Positions 1 through 9,489 are shown, numbered from the stretch's first letter. The stretch is DNA of 64,000 bases from UBA6080 sp964607515 (GCA_964607515.1 CAZSKU010000004.1:1-64000); one strand, 5' to 3'. Made by a program: numbers and translations. Notes: a model not told the origin generated them from the sequence alone.

Positions 1-1311
1 TGGGAAGAAACGGTGACCATCATTCCTGCCAGCCAAACAACCATCGCCTGGCAGCCAACTTTCATGATGCTTGATGTGGATGGAACAGGCGACGAGTCCT
101 GCCTTGTCATCACGTCACTCTATAACGACTCCGGTTCAGGAACTCCAGGATCCATCAGTATCGTCCGGCTAACTCAGCGCAATCAGGGCGGCGATCTCGT
201 GATCATGGAAGATTGCCTTCTTACGAATTCCAGCCACCGGTGGAACGTCTGGAATATTTCGGAGCTGCCGGACGGGCTGGACGAAGACTATGCCTTTGCG
301 ATCTCAACTGAGACCGGTGAGTCCCAGGACTACCTCGAAGCGGAGAACGTGATCATTCTGGCATCGTACGACAACCAGGATGACCGATTCGAAGAGGAGG
401 AGGAGTTCATCGCGCCCCATCTCTACTACGGTGACGATTTCGTCGCGGCCCCCTCCAGAACCTATGTCACATACTTCCAGGACTTCTGCTTCGGGAGCGA
501 GGAAACGCTCTGTTACACTACGGCCCACAACGGCGGCATCTTCTTCTGGGATCCTGCGGGTCTCGGTGAAGAGGAAGACAGGGAGATCATCTCAAGGATC
601 GCCGCTTCCCAGCACGGAGGGTGGCGATTTGATGAGTATACGTTCGGCGAGTTGGGCGATGTACACAGGGCTGCCGTTTTGGAGGGAGCGACCCGGAGGT
701 TCGAGGATCTCGGAGACATCCGGGTGGACAACCGGCTGCTTTTCTTCGCCGACAACACCATGGGTTTCCTGGTTTACGACATCTCCAAACCTGAGGAGCC
801 CCAGTTCGTTTGGCAGTGGGACGGCGACACTCGCCCCCGGGAAGCCACAGGGGCGAACGCTGACTGGGACTGGCAAGGCGCTGGCGACCTCGCTGACGAC
901 TCGTTCGGTCAGGCTGTCGCCGGTGAGTATCCTTCCGAGACTTTCGGGATCGACGTAGCTTGGTATTGTGATTCCGAGCAGGAGGAACCACCTGTCATCC
1001 ACCTCTACCTTGCCTGCGGCATCGACGGTCTGCGGCGGTTCGAACTCTCGGAGTTCCTCGATCCGTTCGGATATGACGATAGCAATGACCCGAACGAGCT
1101 AAGCTTTGACGACTTCTCAGTTGATCGCTACGACGAATTCGAGGTCGAGGTCGGACAGGAGTCCACAGACCTCTGGGCCTACGATATCGGGACGTTCTGC
1201 GAGGACAGGGACACCTATGTCTTCTCTTCCTGGCGAGAAGGTCGAGAGTACAACTTGGAAGGGCTTCTTGGCCTCACAGTGCATCTCGACGCGGGTGTGG
1301 CGAATGACTAG
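1..1311 (+). CDS. Propeller-like secreted protein, 5' end cut by window edge
   Basis: The reading frame is open to base 1, so the true start lies outside the window; the GTG at 13 is only the first internal candidate. About 436 residues are visible. The protein is strongly acidic, with a run of five Glu near residue 130. It has phrases such as LLFFADNTMGFLVYDIS and HLYLACGIDGLRRFEL that resemble LVIVD-type beta-propeller blades (a visible strand followed by a 'short life-history' strand). No sorting domain is seen at its C-terminus. It overlaps the next gene by 8 bp, so the two are probably co-transcribed, and that gene is clearly a surface protein. Function unknown; a surface or periplasmic propeller is an inference. 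Confidence 0.6.
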   Translation, partial: WEETVTIIPASQTTIAWQPTFMMLDVDGTGDESCLVITSLYNDSGSGTPGSISIVRLTQRNQGGDLVIMEDCLLTNSSHRWNVWNISELPDGLDEDYAFAISTETGESQDYLEAENVIILASYDNQDDRFEEEEEFIAPHLYYGDDFVAAPSRTYVTYFQDFCFGSEETLCYTTAHNGGIFFWDPAGLGEEEDREIISRIAASQHGGWRFDEYTFGELGDVHRAAVLEGATRRFEDLGDIRVDNRLLFFADNTMGFLVYDISKPEEPQFVWQWDGDTRPREATGANADWDWQGAGDLADDSFGQAVAGEYPSETFGIDVAWYCDSEQEEPPVIHLYLACGIDGLRRFELSEFLDPFGYDDSNDPNELSFDDFSVDRYDEFEVEVGQESTDLWAYDIGTFCEDRDTYVFSSWREGREYNLEGLLGLTVHLDAGVAND

Positions 1312-3163
1312 CGACATCCGCCTGAGATCTCTGATTATACCGGTGATCCTGCTCGCAGGGGCTGCCCTGGCTGACACGGCCACCCAGACGGACTGGTCCG
1401 GTGCGTCCGGAGTATGGGGACCCGTGCTGGAACTCGGCACAGACTACTCGTGGGACACCGGAACGAACACGACGGGTTACCCCGGCGACCTCCAACTCGG
1501 CTACATCAACGACATCGTCGTAGTGGAAGTAGTGACTGAGTATGACGGAGCCACGTCAGTTCGCGGAGCGGACATTGACGGCGACGGCGACATGGATGTC
1601 CTCGGAGTGGCCGTTATAGACATTCGAGTGGACTGGTGGGAGAACCTCGATGGCATCGGTGGATCCTGGGTGGACCACCCTATCGAACCCGTCAGTTATG
1701 GCGTTACCAAAGTCCGCCCGACGGACGTCGACGGAGACGGCGACTTGGATGTGGTTGGAAACGGTGACGACACCGTGTTCGTCTGGAAGAACCTGGACGG
1801 ACTCGGCACATCCTGGGAGCGGATCACCATCGGAGGATTCGAGCATGATGGAGGGACGGTTCTGGACACCGGCGACCTGGACGGTGACGGGGATCCGGAT
1901 GTGGTGACGAACAAGATTATCTATTCCTCCCGGAATACATATTTTCTGCTGTGGTTCGAGAACCTTGACGGTACCGGGGAGTCCTGGGCGGAACGCATCA
2001 TCGATCCGTCAATGTTGTTCTGGGGCTCCTGGGTCGAGTGTGTAGACCTGGACCTCGACGGGGATGTGGACGTCCTGAAGGATGTGTACTGGTATGAGAA
2101 CGCGGACGGTTCCGGGACGGACTGGATCCGGCATACTTTCACCACTGAATGGGGAGGGCACTGCGTGCATGCGTCGGACCTTGACGGGGACGGCGACCTG
2201 GACGTGGTCGGCGCCTACAACGGGTATGAATCCGCCGTCGACGTCTGCTGGTTCGAGAATCAGGGTTTCGAGAGCGACAACTGGTTGCTGCACGTCATCG
2301 ACAACGATGCCTGGGGAGCCAATGCGGTATGGACCGCGGACTTCGACCACGATGGCGACATGGACGTGGCGGGGGCGATCAAGCGCCAGGCAAACAAGAA
2401 ACTGGTCTGGTGGGAGAACGTCGTCGGTGACGGAACGGTCTGGAACTGTCGCGTGGTGCACGCTAACTTCGGGACGGGGTACTCCGTCCATGTGGCCGAC
2501 TTCAACGGCGACGGGGATCCGGATATACTCGGCGCCGGTTATGTCGGGGGTCGCATTATCTGGGCCGACCTGCTGTGCCATCCCGGAGAGGGAATCCTGG
2601 AGTCCAGCGTGCTGGACACCCAGACTCTTCCGCTGTGGACCGCCCTGGATTTTACCTCTTCGGAGCCCGGGGGCACCGACGTCGGAGTGCAGGTGCGGGC
2701 ATCGGCTGATCCTGACTCCATCGCAGCGGCCCCGTGGTCGGATATGCAGTACGCGCCGTGCTCCCTGGATGGCATTCTGGAGGACAGTCTCCCCTACGTG
2801 CAGTACCGGGTGACACTCTTCACCAGCGACCAGGACACCACGCCGACCCTGCAAGACGTGACGCTGTCGTGGACGCCCACGGGGATCGAGGGGGAGGAGC
2901 CTTCGGAAACGTGCCTGCAGCCAGTGCTGCCCAACCCGGTGAGGGGTGCTCCCGTGATCCGGTTCGGAATGGAAGCGCCGGGACCTGTAGCGCTGCAGGT
3001 CTTCGACCTCTCGGGTCGGATCGTCTGGAAGAGCACCATGGAGATGGTCACATCCGGCGAGCATGCGGTTTCCCCGGGGATTCCACTCATACCGGGGATG
3101 TACTTCTGCAGGATGACGGCGGGGACCTTTCTCGCGGTGGAGAGATTTCTGGTTATAGACTGA
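1304..3163 (+). CDS. Secreted VCBS/FG-GAP calcium-repeat protein with C-terminal sorting domain
   Basis: I place the start at the ATG at 1304, because it opens a 619-residue protein with a clean signal peptide (MTSDIRLRSL, then a hydrophobic run ending LAGAALA). An upstream in-frame ATG would bury that signal. Seven repeats carry the calcium-binding loop DxDGDGDxD or close variants (for example ADIDGDGDMDV, PTDVDGDGDLDV, ADFNGDGDPDI), spaced about 45-60 residues apart, as in FG-GAP/VCBS propellers. The last 80 or so residues have the type A sorting pattern (LPNPVRG, VFDLSGRIVW, PGMYFCRM). The protein is expected on the cell surface or released; its ligand is unknown. It overlaps the 3' end of the upstream gene by 8 bp. 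Confidence 0.85.
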   Translation: MTSDIRLRSLIIPVILLAGAALADTATQTDWSGASGVWGPVLELGTDYSWDTGTNTTGYPGDLQLGYINDIVVVEVVTEYDGATSVRGADIDGDGDMDVLGVAVIDIRVDWWENLDGIGGSWVDHPIEPVSYGVTKVRPTDVDGDGDLDVVGNGDDTVFVWKNLDGLGTSWERITIGGFEHDGGTVLDTGDLDGDGDPDVVTNKIIYSSRNTYFLLWFENLDGTGESWAERIIDPSMLFWGSWVECVDLDLDGDVDVLKDVYWYENADGSGTDWIRHTFTTEWGGHCVHASDLDGDGDLDVVGAYNGYESAVDVCWFENQGFESDNWLLHVIDNDAWGANAVWTADFDHDGDMDVAGAIKRQANKKLVWWENVVGDGTVWNCRVVHANFGTGYSVHVADFNGDGDPDILGAGYVGGRIIWADLLCHPGEGILESSVLDTQTLPLWTALDFTSSEPGGTDVGVQVRASADPDSIAAAPWSDMQYAPCSLDGILEDSLPYVQYRVTLFTSDQDTTPTLQDVTLSWTPTGIEGEEPSETCLQPVLPNPVRGAPVIRFGMEAPGPVALQVFDLSGRIVWKSTMEMVTSGEHAVSPGIPLIPGMYFCRMTAGTFLAVERFLVID

Positions 3164-3338
3164 GCGTTGGATCCCCTGCTCCTAAAGCGGAGTAACCTCT
3201 CTTGCGGTTGTGCAAGGATGGAACCCATCTTGAACTCCGACTCGATCCGGGGATTGGCTCGGAGTTTGAGCAGTAAGGTGCGCTTCCTCCACGGTTGGTC
3301 AATAATCCCCCCCGGGACCGATGGAAAGGCATGAAAAA

Positions 3339-3362
3339 ACCGGGGCGCCGAAGCGCCCCGGT
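3339..3362. terminator. Bidirectional intrinsic terminator
   Basis: A perfect 10-bp stem (ACCGGGGCGC / GCGCCCCGGT) closes a CGAA loop. An A-run on its left (3334-3339) and GTCTTT on its right give a U-tract in both directions. It sits between two convergent genes ending at 3163 and 3383. A weaker 8-bp inverted repeat with an 18-base loop lies at 3233-3266. Confidence 0.85.
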
Positions 3363-3382
3363 CTTTCAGTGGCTTTGCCGGA

Positions 3383-5329
3383 CTAGCGGATCAGGGTGAC
3401 CTTCGCCGTGGCGATGCTGCCGCCCTGGGTCAGCCTGAGGAAGTAAACCCCGGTTCCCAGCCCCTGGTTGTCCCAGGTCACGGTGGCCTGGCCTTCGAGG
3501 TTGCCCTGGAATGGTCTGGAAACCAGCCGTCCCGCGATGTCGTAGATCTCCAGGGAGGCGGGACCGCCGGTACCGGACATGTTCACCGGCACGTTGCCGC
3601 TGACGGGATTCGCCACGGAGACGGTCACCGGATTGAACACCCCCTGATGGCTCTCCTCCTCGATGCCGGTCATGGGCCAGGTCTTGGTGATGACGCTGGG
3701 GTCGCCGAAGAGGTGGTAACCCTCGTAGTAGTACTTGGAGCGGCCGCCTCCGGAGTAGTAGGTGTACACCGAAAGCAGCCCGCCGTTCATGTATCCCATG
3801 GGCCAGTAGATGTCGTCATCCAGGAAGTACTCGTACTCTCCCCTTTCCTGGATGTCGTCCTCGCTCCAATAGGTGCTGGGCCAGCTGCCCCAGAAGTAAA
3901 GGCCGCCCTTGCCGGGGGTTCGGGTCCACGTTTCGGCCCAGCAGGTGCTCGTGCTGTACTGACCGGTCTGGCACGCGTGGGAAAGTACTCCGGGGAACAT
4001 GCCGTCGTTGGTGAGCTGGTTGAAGTCCGACGCCCCGAAGCTCATGTCAGCCCAGCTGGTGGGGCTTCCGTGGCCGCTGAAGGTGACCATGGAGACCCCG
4101 GCGTTGATTGCGGTGATGGCCTGGGAAGCGGTTCCGCCGGAATGGGGGTAGACCTTCGTGGACATGTAGCCTCTGGGGGTGCAGTAGGTGTCAATGCAGT
4201 AGTTGTGGGTGCCCTCGGAAATGGTGTAGTTGTCGCTGGAGGCTATCCAGAGGAGTTTCTGGACCCATCCCTGAATGCCTACGGTGTTTTCGTAGTCGAC
4301 AACCCTCTGGGCCATCAGGATGGCCTGCCCGGTGTTCTGAACGCTGAACCGTCCTATGAACGCATCGGGCATGTATCCGCCGTCATCCAGAGCCACGTAG
4401 TAGAGGTCGGTGCTTCCGCCGGTTTCGGTGGCAGGATACCCCGGAACGTACTCGATGTCTCCCACCAGAAGAACGTAGACCGGGGGCTCGGGCCAAGTCT
4501 GGATAGCGTTGTGGATGTAGCTTCTGATCTGGGTGGCGGTGGAACCGGTAACCGTCAGGTCGACCATGGTGACGTCGAACCCGAGGGCTTCCTTGTGAGC
4601 CACGAATGCGTTCATTCCCGTAGTGACGAAGTCCGAATGGCCGATGATCAGATACGGAGCCGGAGGAGTGTCCACGCCGGATTCGAAGATGCCGTAGTTG
4701 GTAACAAAGGATGAGAGAAGTGTGTCGAACTCGTTGCAGGCATAGCGGCGGGCCTGGTCGTAGCTCCTGCCCAGGTCTCCGCCCCGGAAGTCGAGTCGGA
4801 TTTCAGCTCCGGCCAGAAGGGTGTACCCCCCGCTGGGATTCCAACGTAGGGGCAGTACCTCGACCAGAGCCAGATTCCTTCCCCGCATCTCGCCGGCGTA
4901 CGTGATCCTCACCCATTCGGACGGGTAGGGTACTCCCTGGGTATAGACCTCGGGAGCGGGTTCCAGAATGTAGCTGTCGCGCGGCTGGCTTTTCTCGGTG
5001 CTGAGAACGGCGGGTTCCACCGGCAGCCCGGGGCCCTGAAGGTGCTCCACCCTCATCTCGGTAACCATGGGCTCCACGGTGGACCCAACGGGGATCTCTA
5101 TCCATGTACGATACACCGGTAGTCTGGGGAATCCTGCTTCGGCAAGGTTCTCCGCGCCGCCCATGGACACCGTTGCGAACTCGACCCCCCTCATCTGTAC
5201 AGTTCCGAACTGGGGAGCATCGGCGCTGAGGGAGAGGACCATGCCCTCCGAGGAACTCTCGTCAACGGTCATTCCCGCGGCGAATCCGCCTGCGGCTGCC
5301 AGAAGGCAAAGAACAAGAAAGATTCTCAA
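3383..5329 (-). CDS. Gingipain-type cysteine protease (peptidase C25) with sorting domain
   Basis: This 648-residue protein starts with a signal peptide (MRIFLVLCLLAAAGGFAAG). A propeptide-like N-terminal region (about residues 20-215) precedes a C25 caspase-fold domain (about 220-560). The catalytic dyad is visible as His420 in FSGHGSP and Cys453 in SHACQTG. The C-terminal 80 residues match the type A sorting signal (VANPVSGN, IYDIAGRLV, GVYFLRL). C25 enzymes are secreted endopeptidases that often mature other surface proteins, so this one may process its neighbours; that is inference. Start: ATG preceded by AAAAAGGAG. It diverges from the patatin gene and ends against a shared terminator. 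Confidence 0.9.
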   Translation of the reverse strand: MRIFLVLCLLAAAGGFAAGMTVDESSSEGMVLSLSADAPQFGTVQMRGVEFATVSMGGAENLAEAGFPRLPVYRTWIEIPVGSTVEPMVTEMRVEHLQGPGLPVEPAVLSTEKSQPRDSYILEPAPEVYTQGVPYPSEWVRITYAGEMRGRNLALVEVLPLRWNPSGGYTLLAGAEIRLDFRGGDLGRSYDQARRYACNEFDTLLSSFVTNYGIFESGVDTPPAPYLIIGHSDFVTTGMNAFVAHKEALGFDVTMVDLTVTGSTATQIRSYIHNAIQTWPEPPVYVLLVGDIEYVPGYPATETGGSTDLYYVALDDGGYMPDAFIGRFSVQNTGQAILMAQRVVDYENTVGIQGWVQKLLWIASSDNYTISEGTHNYCIDTYCTPRGYMSTKVYPHSGGTASQAITAINAGVSMVTFSGHGSPTSWADMSFGASDFNQLTNDGMFPGVLSHACQTGQYSTSTCWAETWTRTPGKGGLYFWGSWPSTYWSEDDIQERGEYEYFLDDDIYWPMGYMNGGLLSVYTYYSGGGRSKYYYEGYHLFGDPSVITKTWPMTGIEEESHQGVFNPVTVSVANPVSGNVPVNMSGTGGPASLEIYDIAGRLVSRPFQGNLEGQATVTWDNQGLGTGVYFLRLTQGGSIATAKVTLIR

Positions 5330-5348
5330 GGCAACTCCTTTTTAAGAG

Positions 5349-5364
5349 CCCGCACTGCTGCGGG
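5349..5364. other. Small hairpin in divergent leader region
   Basis: CCCGCA-CTGC-TGCGGG is a 6-bp GC-only stem with a 4-base loop, in the 5' leader of the C25 protease gene, just upstream of its ribosome binding site. Role unknown; it could modulate mRNA stability. Confidence 0.35.
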
Positions 5365-5397
5365 AGATTGGTGACACCGGACGCTGTTGTAGACATT

Positions 5398-5403
5398 TAT
5401 AAT
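5398..5403 (+). promoter_or_regulatory. -10 box upstream of patatin gene
   Basis: A perfect TATAAT lies 32 bp upstream of the ATG at 5436, inside a short AT-rich patch between two divergent genes in GC-rich DNA. No good -35 hexamer is found at 16-18 bp; TGACAC at 5372-5377 is 20 bp away. The leader would be about 25 bases. Confidence 0.45.
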
Positions 5404-5435
5404 AGGCAAAGTTCCAACCCGGGTAAAGGTTAGTC

Positions 5436-7541
5436 ATGAAGGCCGTTCTCGTGTTTCTGCTCATTTCCCGGTTGCTGTACGCATCCGCCGAGGGTTCCGG
5501 GGAAGGCGTCGCCCTGGTGCTTTCCGGCGGCGGAGCGAGGGGATTGGCGCACATCGGAGTCCTGAAGGCGCTGGAGGAGGAGGGCGTCCGGGTCAGCGCC
5601 CTGGCGGGAACCAGCATGGGCGCCCTGATGGCGGGTCTTTACGCATGCGGCTACAATGCCGCGCAACTGGACAGCATCGCCGCCAGCATTGACTGGTCGC
5701 GACTGTTCAGCTCCGTCCCTGAGGCCAGGATGGCCCTCTTCCCCGACAGGATAAGGGGAAGGGAGGACCTGGCGACCCTGAGCCTGCGGGGACTTACTCC
5801 TGTTATTCCCGCAAGCGCTGTTTCCAACATGAGGGTGGGGCTGCTGCTGTCTTCACTTACAGGACCCGTGCAGGTGAACCGGGGCATGTCCTTCGATTCC
5901 CTGCCCATTCCGCTCCGGGTGGTGGCGGTGGACATTCCGGAGTGCAGACGGGTCATGTTCCGTGCGGGAGACCTTTCCAGGGCTCTTCTTGCCAGCATGG
6001 CCATTCCGGCGGTCTTCCCCGCTGTTAGGGAAGGAGAAATGCTGCTGGTGGACGGCGGAGTCTTCGACAACCTGCCCGTGGACGCTGCCGCCAAGGCCTG
6101 GCCAGGGCTGCCTGTTCTGGCGGTCGACGTGGGCACCGGATACCCGGACTCCTTTCCGGAAAACCCGTCCATTCTGGACGTCGGCAACTACACCTTCGAC
6201 GCGCTTTCCCGAAGGGTCAACGACCAGCATGCGGTGGAGCCGGACTGGTACTTCGCTCCGGACCTGCATGAAGAAAGGATCTGGAGCTTCAGTTCCCGTG
6301 ACAGCCTGGTGCGATGGGGTTACGACCAGACCAGAGACTGGCTCGCCGGGCATCCCGACATCCCCCGGGGGGCTTCGGGAAGGGCGCCCTTCAGCCCCGG
6401 GGTGTTCACCGTCAGAAACATAATGATCTCGGGTAACCGCCGGGTCTCCTTCTCCGCGGTTTCCGCCTGGCTTTCGCTTTCCAGGGGAGACTCGGTGAGC
6501 CCGGAAGTACTGAGAAGGGTGTCCGAGGAGCTCTACGCCTCCAACCTATTCGAAAACCTACGTTTCAGGATGTACCCGGGAGGATCCGATGACGAGGTGG
6601 ATGTCGCTTTCACGCTGAAGGAAAGCAATCCCGCATCTCTGGGGATCGGGATAACCTACCACAGCGACTACGGGCTGGACGGCCGGGTCACCATCGACCA
6701 CAGGAATACCTTCAACCGGGGCATGAACGGGCTCGTCAATGCAGGCGGCGGGGAACACTACGCCTTCCTCGAGGGGTCCATCAATACTGTTGCCGGAGGG
6801 AACTACCTGAGGCTGGAGGGAAGCATGCACCAGATCAAGGGAGAGGAACCGGAAACCGACGGCACCAGCCCGGTCAGGATATGGGCCGATCATCACCTCT
6901 CCCTGTCCTCGGGAAGGACGGTTTCCTGGTTCGGCATCACCGAAACGGGAGTCGGCTGGTTCGGGCGGCGATACAGCGGTTTCTCCAGGGAGGGGTATCC
7001 GGCGCTCTTCATCCGGGCGGCGGCGGACACCAGGGACAACCCCACCGCCATGGCTCCCGGCACCAGCGTCGAACTGCTTTTCTCCGTATCTCCTCAGCCG
7101 GGGCATGTGCACAACCTTTTTCAATGGGGCGTGGACGGCATCATCAATACCCTTGGAAACTCTACTTCGGGGGCGAGCACCTGGGGGCAACTCCTCACCG
7201 GTGACAACTACCCCTGGCAGTACGCCCGGAGCACCGCTGACCGGGCGATTCCGGGCTACCGATGGAACTCTCTTCCCTCCAGGCAGAAGGCCGCCGCCGG
7301 AGCCTTCATACAGCGTCCTCTGGCGGGGCCTGTGAACATCGGCATACAGGGTGACGCGGTGTGGGACTTCCAGTCCGTGGGCAATCCCGGGGATGGAGCT
7401 CTGCACTACGGGTACGGAGCCTACCTTCAGATGAACGTGCCGGGAGGCTCTGCAAAACTCTCGGTGGGTATTCCCGACGATGGTCCGGTAAGATGGGTGG
7501 TTTCAATGGGGAGCAATTACTCCTTCGGACCGGGGAGGTAG
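5436..7541 (+). CDS. Patatin-like phospholipase fused to POTRA and outer-membrane beta-barrel
   Basis: This 701-residue protein has a short signal peptide (MKAVLVFLLISRLLYASA). The patatin domain (about 23-300) shows the oxyanion motif GGGARG (31-36), the nucleophile elbow GTSMG with Ser60, and the catalytic Asp206 in DGGVFDNLP. A POTRA-like segment (about 325-400, starting VRNIMISGNRRV) leads into a C-terminal barrel of about 300 residues with alternating aromatic strands. This is the architecture of type Vd (PlpD-like) two-domain secreted phospholipases and related FCB proteins. The enzyme probably hydrolyses phospholipids at the outer membrane. Start: ATG with GGTAAAGG upstream. The next gene begins 2 bp after its stop. 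Confidence 0.88.
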   Translation: MKAVLVFLLISRLLYASAEGSGEGVALVLSGGGARGLAHIGVLKALEEEGVRVSALAGTSMGALMAGLYACGYNAAQLDSIAASIDWSRLFSSVPEARMALFPDRIRGREDLATLSLRGLTPVIPASAVSNMRVGLLLSSLTGPVQVNRGMSFDSLPIPLRVVAVDIPECRRVMFRAGDLSRALLASMAIPAVFPAVREGEMLLVDGGVFDNLPVDAAAKAWPGLPVLAVDVGTGYPDSFPENPSILDVGNYTFDALSRRVNDQHAVEPDWYFAPDLHEERIWSFSSRDSLVRWGYDQTRDWLAGHPDIPRGASGRAPFSPGVFTVRNIMISGNRRVSFSAVSAWLSLSRGDSVSPEVLRRVSEELYASNLFENLRFRMYPGGSDDEVDVAFTLKESNPASLGIGITYHSDYGLDGRVTIDHRNTFNRGMNGLVNAGGGEHYAFLEGSINTVAGGNYLRLEGSMHQIKGEEPETDGTSPVRIWADHHLSLSSGRTVSWFGITETGVGWFGRRYSGFSREGYPALFIRAAADTRDNPTAMAPGTSVELLFSVSPQPGHVHNLFQWGVDGIINTLGNSTSGASTWGQLLTGDNYPWQYARSTADRAIPGYRWNSLPSRQKAAAGAFIQRPLAGPVNIGIQGDAVWDFQSVGNPGDGALHYGYGAYLQMNVPGGSAKLSVGIPDDGPVRWVVSMGSNYSFGPGR

Positions 7542-7543
7542 AA

Positions 7544-7885
7544 TTGAGAATCGTTCGAAGACAGGATCTCAAACCCTCTAGGGTTTCCGATGTCGGGGCA
7601 TCTGGAGTCAGCGAGGGAGTTCTGGCTGACCAGGCTCACGGTTGCGGCCGCTTCGCCGCCAGAAAGGTTTTCATCGCTTCCGGGGGGAGAACGGCGAGAT
7701 TCAGGAGCGCCGCCGGAACCATGATAGTCCTTCTGGAGGGGACCGTCGGAGCTTCCTCACCCGCCGACGGGCTTGAAATCATGTTGCCCGGTGATGCGGT
7801 CATCCTCGGGGAATGCGAGGAGTGCAGAATCATCAACCACGGTGACGATCGCGCGGTGGTGCTCAGGGTTGACGGAGTCCGATGA
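7544..7885 (+). CDS. Small cupin-like protein
   Basis: I choose the TTG at 7544, because a strong GGGGAGG (7532-7537) sits 6 bp upstream inside the end of the patatin gene; an in-frame ATG near 7505 would overlap that gene by about 40 bp. The 113-residue product has a single jelly-roll pattern: short beta strands with Gly turns, LLEGTVG, then LPGDAVILGECEECRIINHGDD. This resembles RmlC-type small cupins. The usual metal-binding His cluster is not evident, so it may be a binding or structural cupin. It is probably translated together with the patatin gene. Function unknown. Confidence 0.6.
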   Translation: MRIVRRQDLKPSRVSDVGASGVSEGVLADQAHGCGRFAARKVFIASGGRTARFRSAAGTMIVLLEGTVGASSPADGLEIMLPGDAVILGECEECRIINHGDDRAVVLRVDGVR

Positions 7886-7924
7886 ATCCTGAAATGCCCG
7901 CGGGCAGGAACCTGCGATTAAGAC

Positions 7925-7936
7925 AGTTTATAAACT
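7925..7936. repeat. 12-bp perfect palindrome AGTTTATAAACT
   Basis: The palindrome lies in the 67-bp AT-rich gap after the cupin gene, beside copy A of the 27-bp repeat. Copies B and C also have a short AT-rich inverted repeat on the same side, so this may be part of a composite element. Confidence 0.4.
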
Positions 7937-7952
7937 ATTATCTTACATAGCT

Positions 7953-9062
7953 TTACAGCTGTTTGTTGACTTTGTTTACTCCGTCCCCGGCCAGGGATTT
8001 CTCCGTGTAGGGGTTGTTCATGAGGCGGACCAGCCCGGAATAGCCCGGCCGGAACCTGATCTTGTCGCCCACCTTCACGGCGGAGCCGCTGGAGCCAAGA
8101 TTGAGAACCGTCACGTCGCTGCTGGCCCCGGCGATCTCGTAGTCCGGGTTTACCGGGGTCAGGGATGAAACCTCCGTGTCCAGTTCACCCACGGTTACCA
8201 CCGCCCTGAATCCCCTTTCTCCGGGGGAACGGTTCCTCATCTCCTGGAAGGCCTGGAACGGGGCGAGTTCATCGGCGGTCTCACCGAAGGGCACCAGGCT
8301 CTTCTCCTTGACCTCGGTCACTTCCGCTTCCAGCAGGAAGCCGTCGTTCCGGAGGCCCGGCATCGTTCCACCGTTGATCAGATCGTTTCCCAGTAAAATG
8401 GTCTCTCCAACCCGGAAATGGTTGACCTGCCGGGGAACCTGCCCCAGGAGAAGGAAGGGCAATGTTGCGCTGGAACCGGCGGAAATCAGGGAAATCCGCC
8501 TCTGGAACTTCAGTTCCAGGAGTTCCCGGTACAGCACCAGCTGCATCAGCTGGTCGGGATTCGGAACGGTGCCGGAGATGCACCCCATGTTGGAGCCGAT
8601 TCCTATGACCTCGATGTGATCCAGGGAGAAGACCTCCCGATAGGTACTCACCAGGCTACCCGGAAGGATCCCCTCCCGCAGATCCCCCAGCTCGATCATC
8701 AGAAGAACCCGGTGAACCACTCCGGCTTCCGCCGCCGCCCGGTCCAGATCCTTCACCGTGCGAAGTTCTGTGTTCAGGGAAACATCGGTCTGGCGAACAA
8801 CCTCCCGGAGTTCGCCCGAGGCGGGCGCCCTTAGGAACCACTTCTCCACCTCAGCCGACAGCAGGTTCAGGGCTTCCAGGTTGGCGATCCTGGAGTCGCC
8901 CAGGGATTTGACACCGCTGTGAAGCAGGGCTTCCACCACCGGGGAGAAGCCGCACATGGCCTTGGTCACTACGGTCAGGGAGGCGCCGTGGTCAGCAAGC
9001 CACCCTTCCACCACCGAAGCATTGTGAACCACCGCCGAGGTGTCGATTACGACCCGGTTCAA
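7953..9062 (-). CDS. PLP-dependent alanine/ornithine racemase family protein
   Basis: A 369-residue fold-type III PLP enzyme. The Schiff-base lysine is Lys34 in VVTKAMCG, near the N-terminus as in alanine racemase-like TIM barrels. Later motifs fit the ornithine/alanine racemase family (IGSNMGC near residue 160; RVGETILLGND around 220). It should interconvert L- and D-forms of an amino acid; ornithine or another basic amino acid is plausible because an Orn/Lys/Arg decarboxylase lies 3.7 kb away. The start is a TTG sharing TTGA with the stop of the acetyltransferase upstream, so they form an operon. The last residues are encoded by the 27-bp repeat and may not be ancestral to the fold. Confidence 0.85.
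   Translation of the reverse strand: MNRVVIDTSAVVHNASVVEGWLADHGASLTVVTKAMCGFSPVVEALLHSGVKSLGDSRIANLEALNLLSAEVEKWFLRAPASGELREVVRQTDVSLNTELRTVKDLDRAAAEAGVVHRVLLMIELGDLREGILPGSLVSTYREVFSLDHIEVIGIGSNMGCISGTVPNPDQLMQLVLYRELLELKFQRRISLISAGSSATLPFLLLGQVPRQVNHFRVGETILLGNDLINGGTMPGLRNDGFLLEAEVTEVKEKSLVPFGETADELAPFQAFQEMRNRSPGERGFRAVVTVGELDTEVSSLTPVNPDYEIAGASSDVTVLNLGSSGSAVKVGDKIRFRPGYSGLVRLMNNPYTEKSLAGDGVNKVNKQL
7962..7988 (-). repeat. 27-bp dispersed repeat, copy A (overlaps racemase 3' end)
   Basis: Read on the minus strand the copy begins GGGGACGGAGTAAAC and ends TCAACAAA. It differs from copy B (15072-15098) at 2 of 27 positions. It is inside the racemase gene and encodes most of its last residues (GDGVNKVNKQL), immediately before the TAA. 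Confidence 0.75.
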
Positions 9063-9472
9063 GGCCTTCTCATCTCGGCGTACCCGCTGGTGAAACCAAG
9101 CCTCTCGTAAAGCCGCCGGGCGGGATTGTCGTACTCCACATGAAGCTTGACCGATCCCCGGCAGCGCTCCAGGCTTCGGGAAATAAGCTCGCCGCCGATT
9201 CCCCTGCCCCTCATGTCCGGCCTTACCGCCACGTAGAGCAACAGGTTCGGTGGTACGTACCCCTCCATTCCCGTGGGAACCATCACCAGAGCCCCCATAA
9301 GCGAGTCGCCGCTCCGGGCCAGGGCGATGAAGCCTCCGCCGCCGTTTGCTCCGGAAAGGGCGAACTCAATGCCGGATTCGATCTCGTTGACCGGGTCTTC
9401 GAACGGTTTCAGGGATGTGTGCAGAAATTCCGCAAGCCTGGGTGGGGAAAAATCGCCGGTGAGCTGTTCCAT
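9059..9472 (-). CDS. GNAT-family N-acetyltransferase
   Basis: The 137-residue product has the acetyl-CoA binding signature VRPDMRGRGIGGELI (motif A, R/Q-x-x-G-x-G/A) and the C-terminal NPARRLYERLGF typical of GNAT enzymes. The substrate is unknown. It is first in a two-gene operon with the racemase, which suggests an amino-acid or amine substrate (inference). Its upstream region is the AT-rich divergent gap at 9473-9657. Confidence 0.88.
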   Translation of the reverse strand: MEQLTGDFSPPRLAEFLHTSLKPFEDPVNEIESGIEFALSGANGGGGFIALARSGDSLMGALVMVPTGMEGYVPPNLLLYVAVRPDMRGRGIGGELISRSLERCRGSVKLHVEYDNPARRLYERLGFTSGYAEMRRP

Positions 9473-9489
9473 TTCGTATATGAAACATA

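Noticed and set aside
2009..3064. A 351-codon minus-strand frame inside the VCBS protein gene
   Set aside because: It is antisense to seven clear calcium-loop repeats, has no ribosome site and matches no family; composition artefact.
3647..4714. A 355-codon plus-strand frame inside the C25 protease gene
   Set aside because: It is antisense to the catalytic domain and translates to Val/Gly/His-rich sequence without domains.
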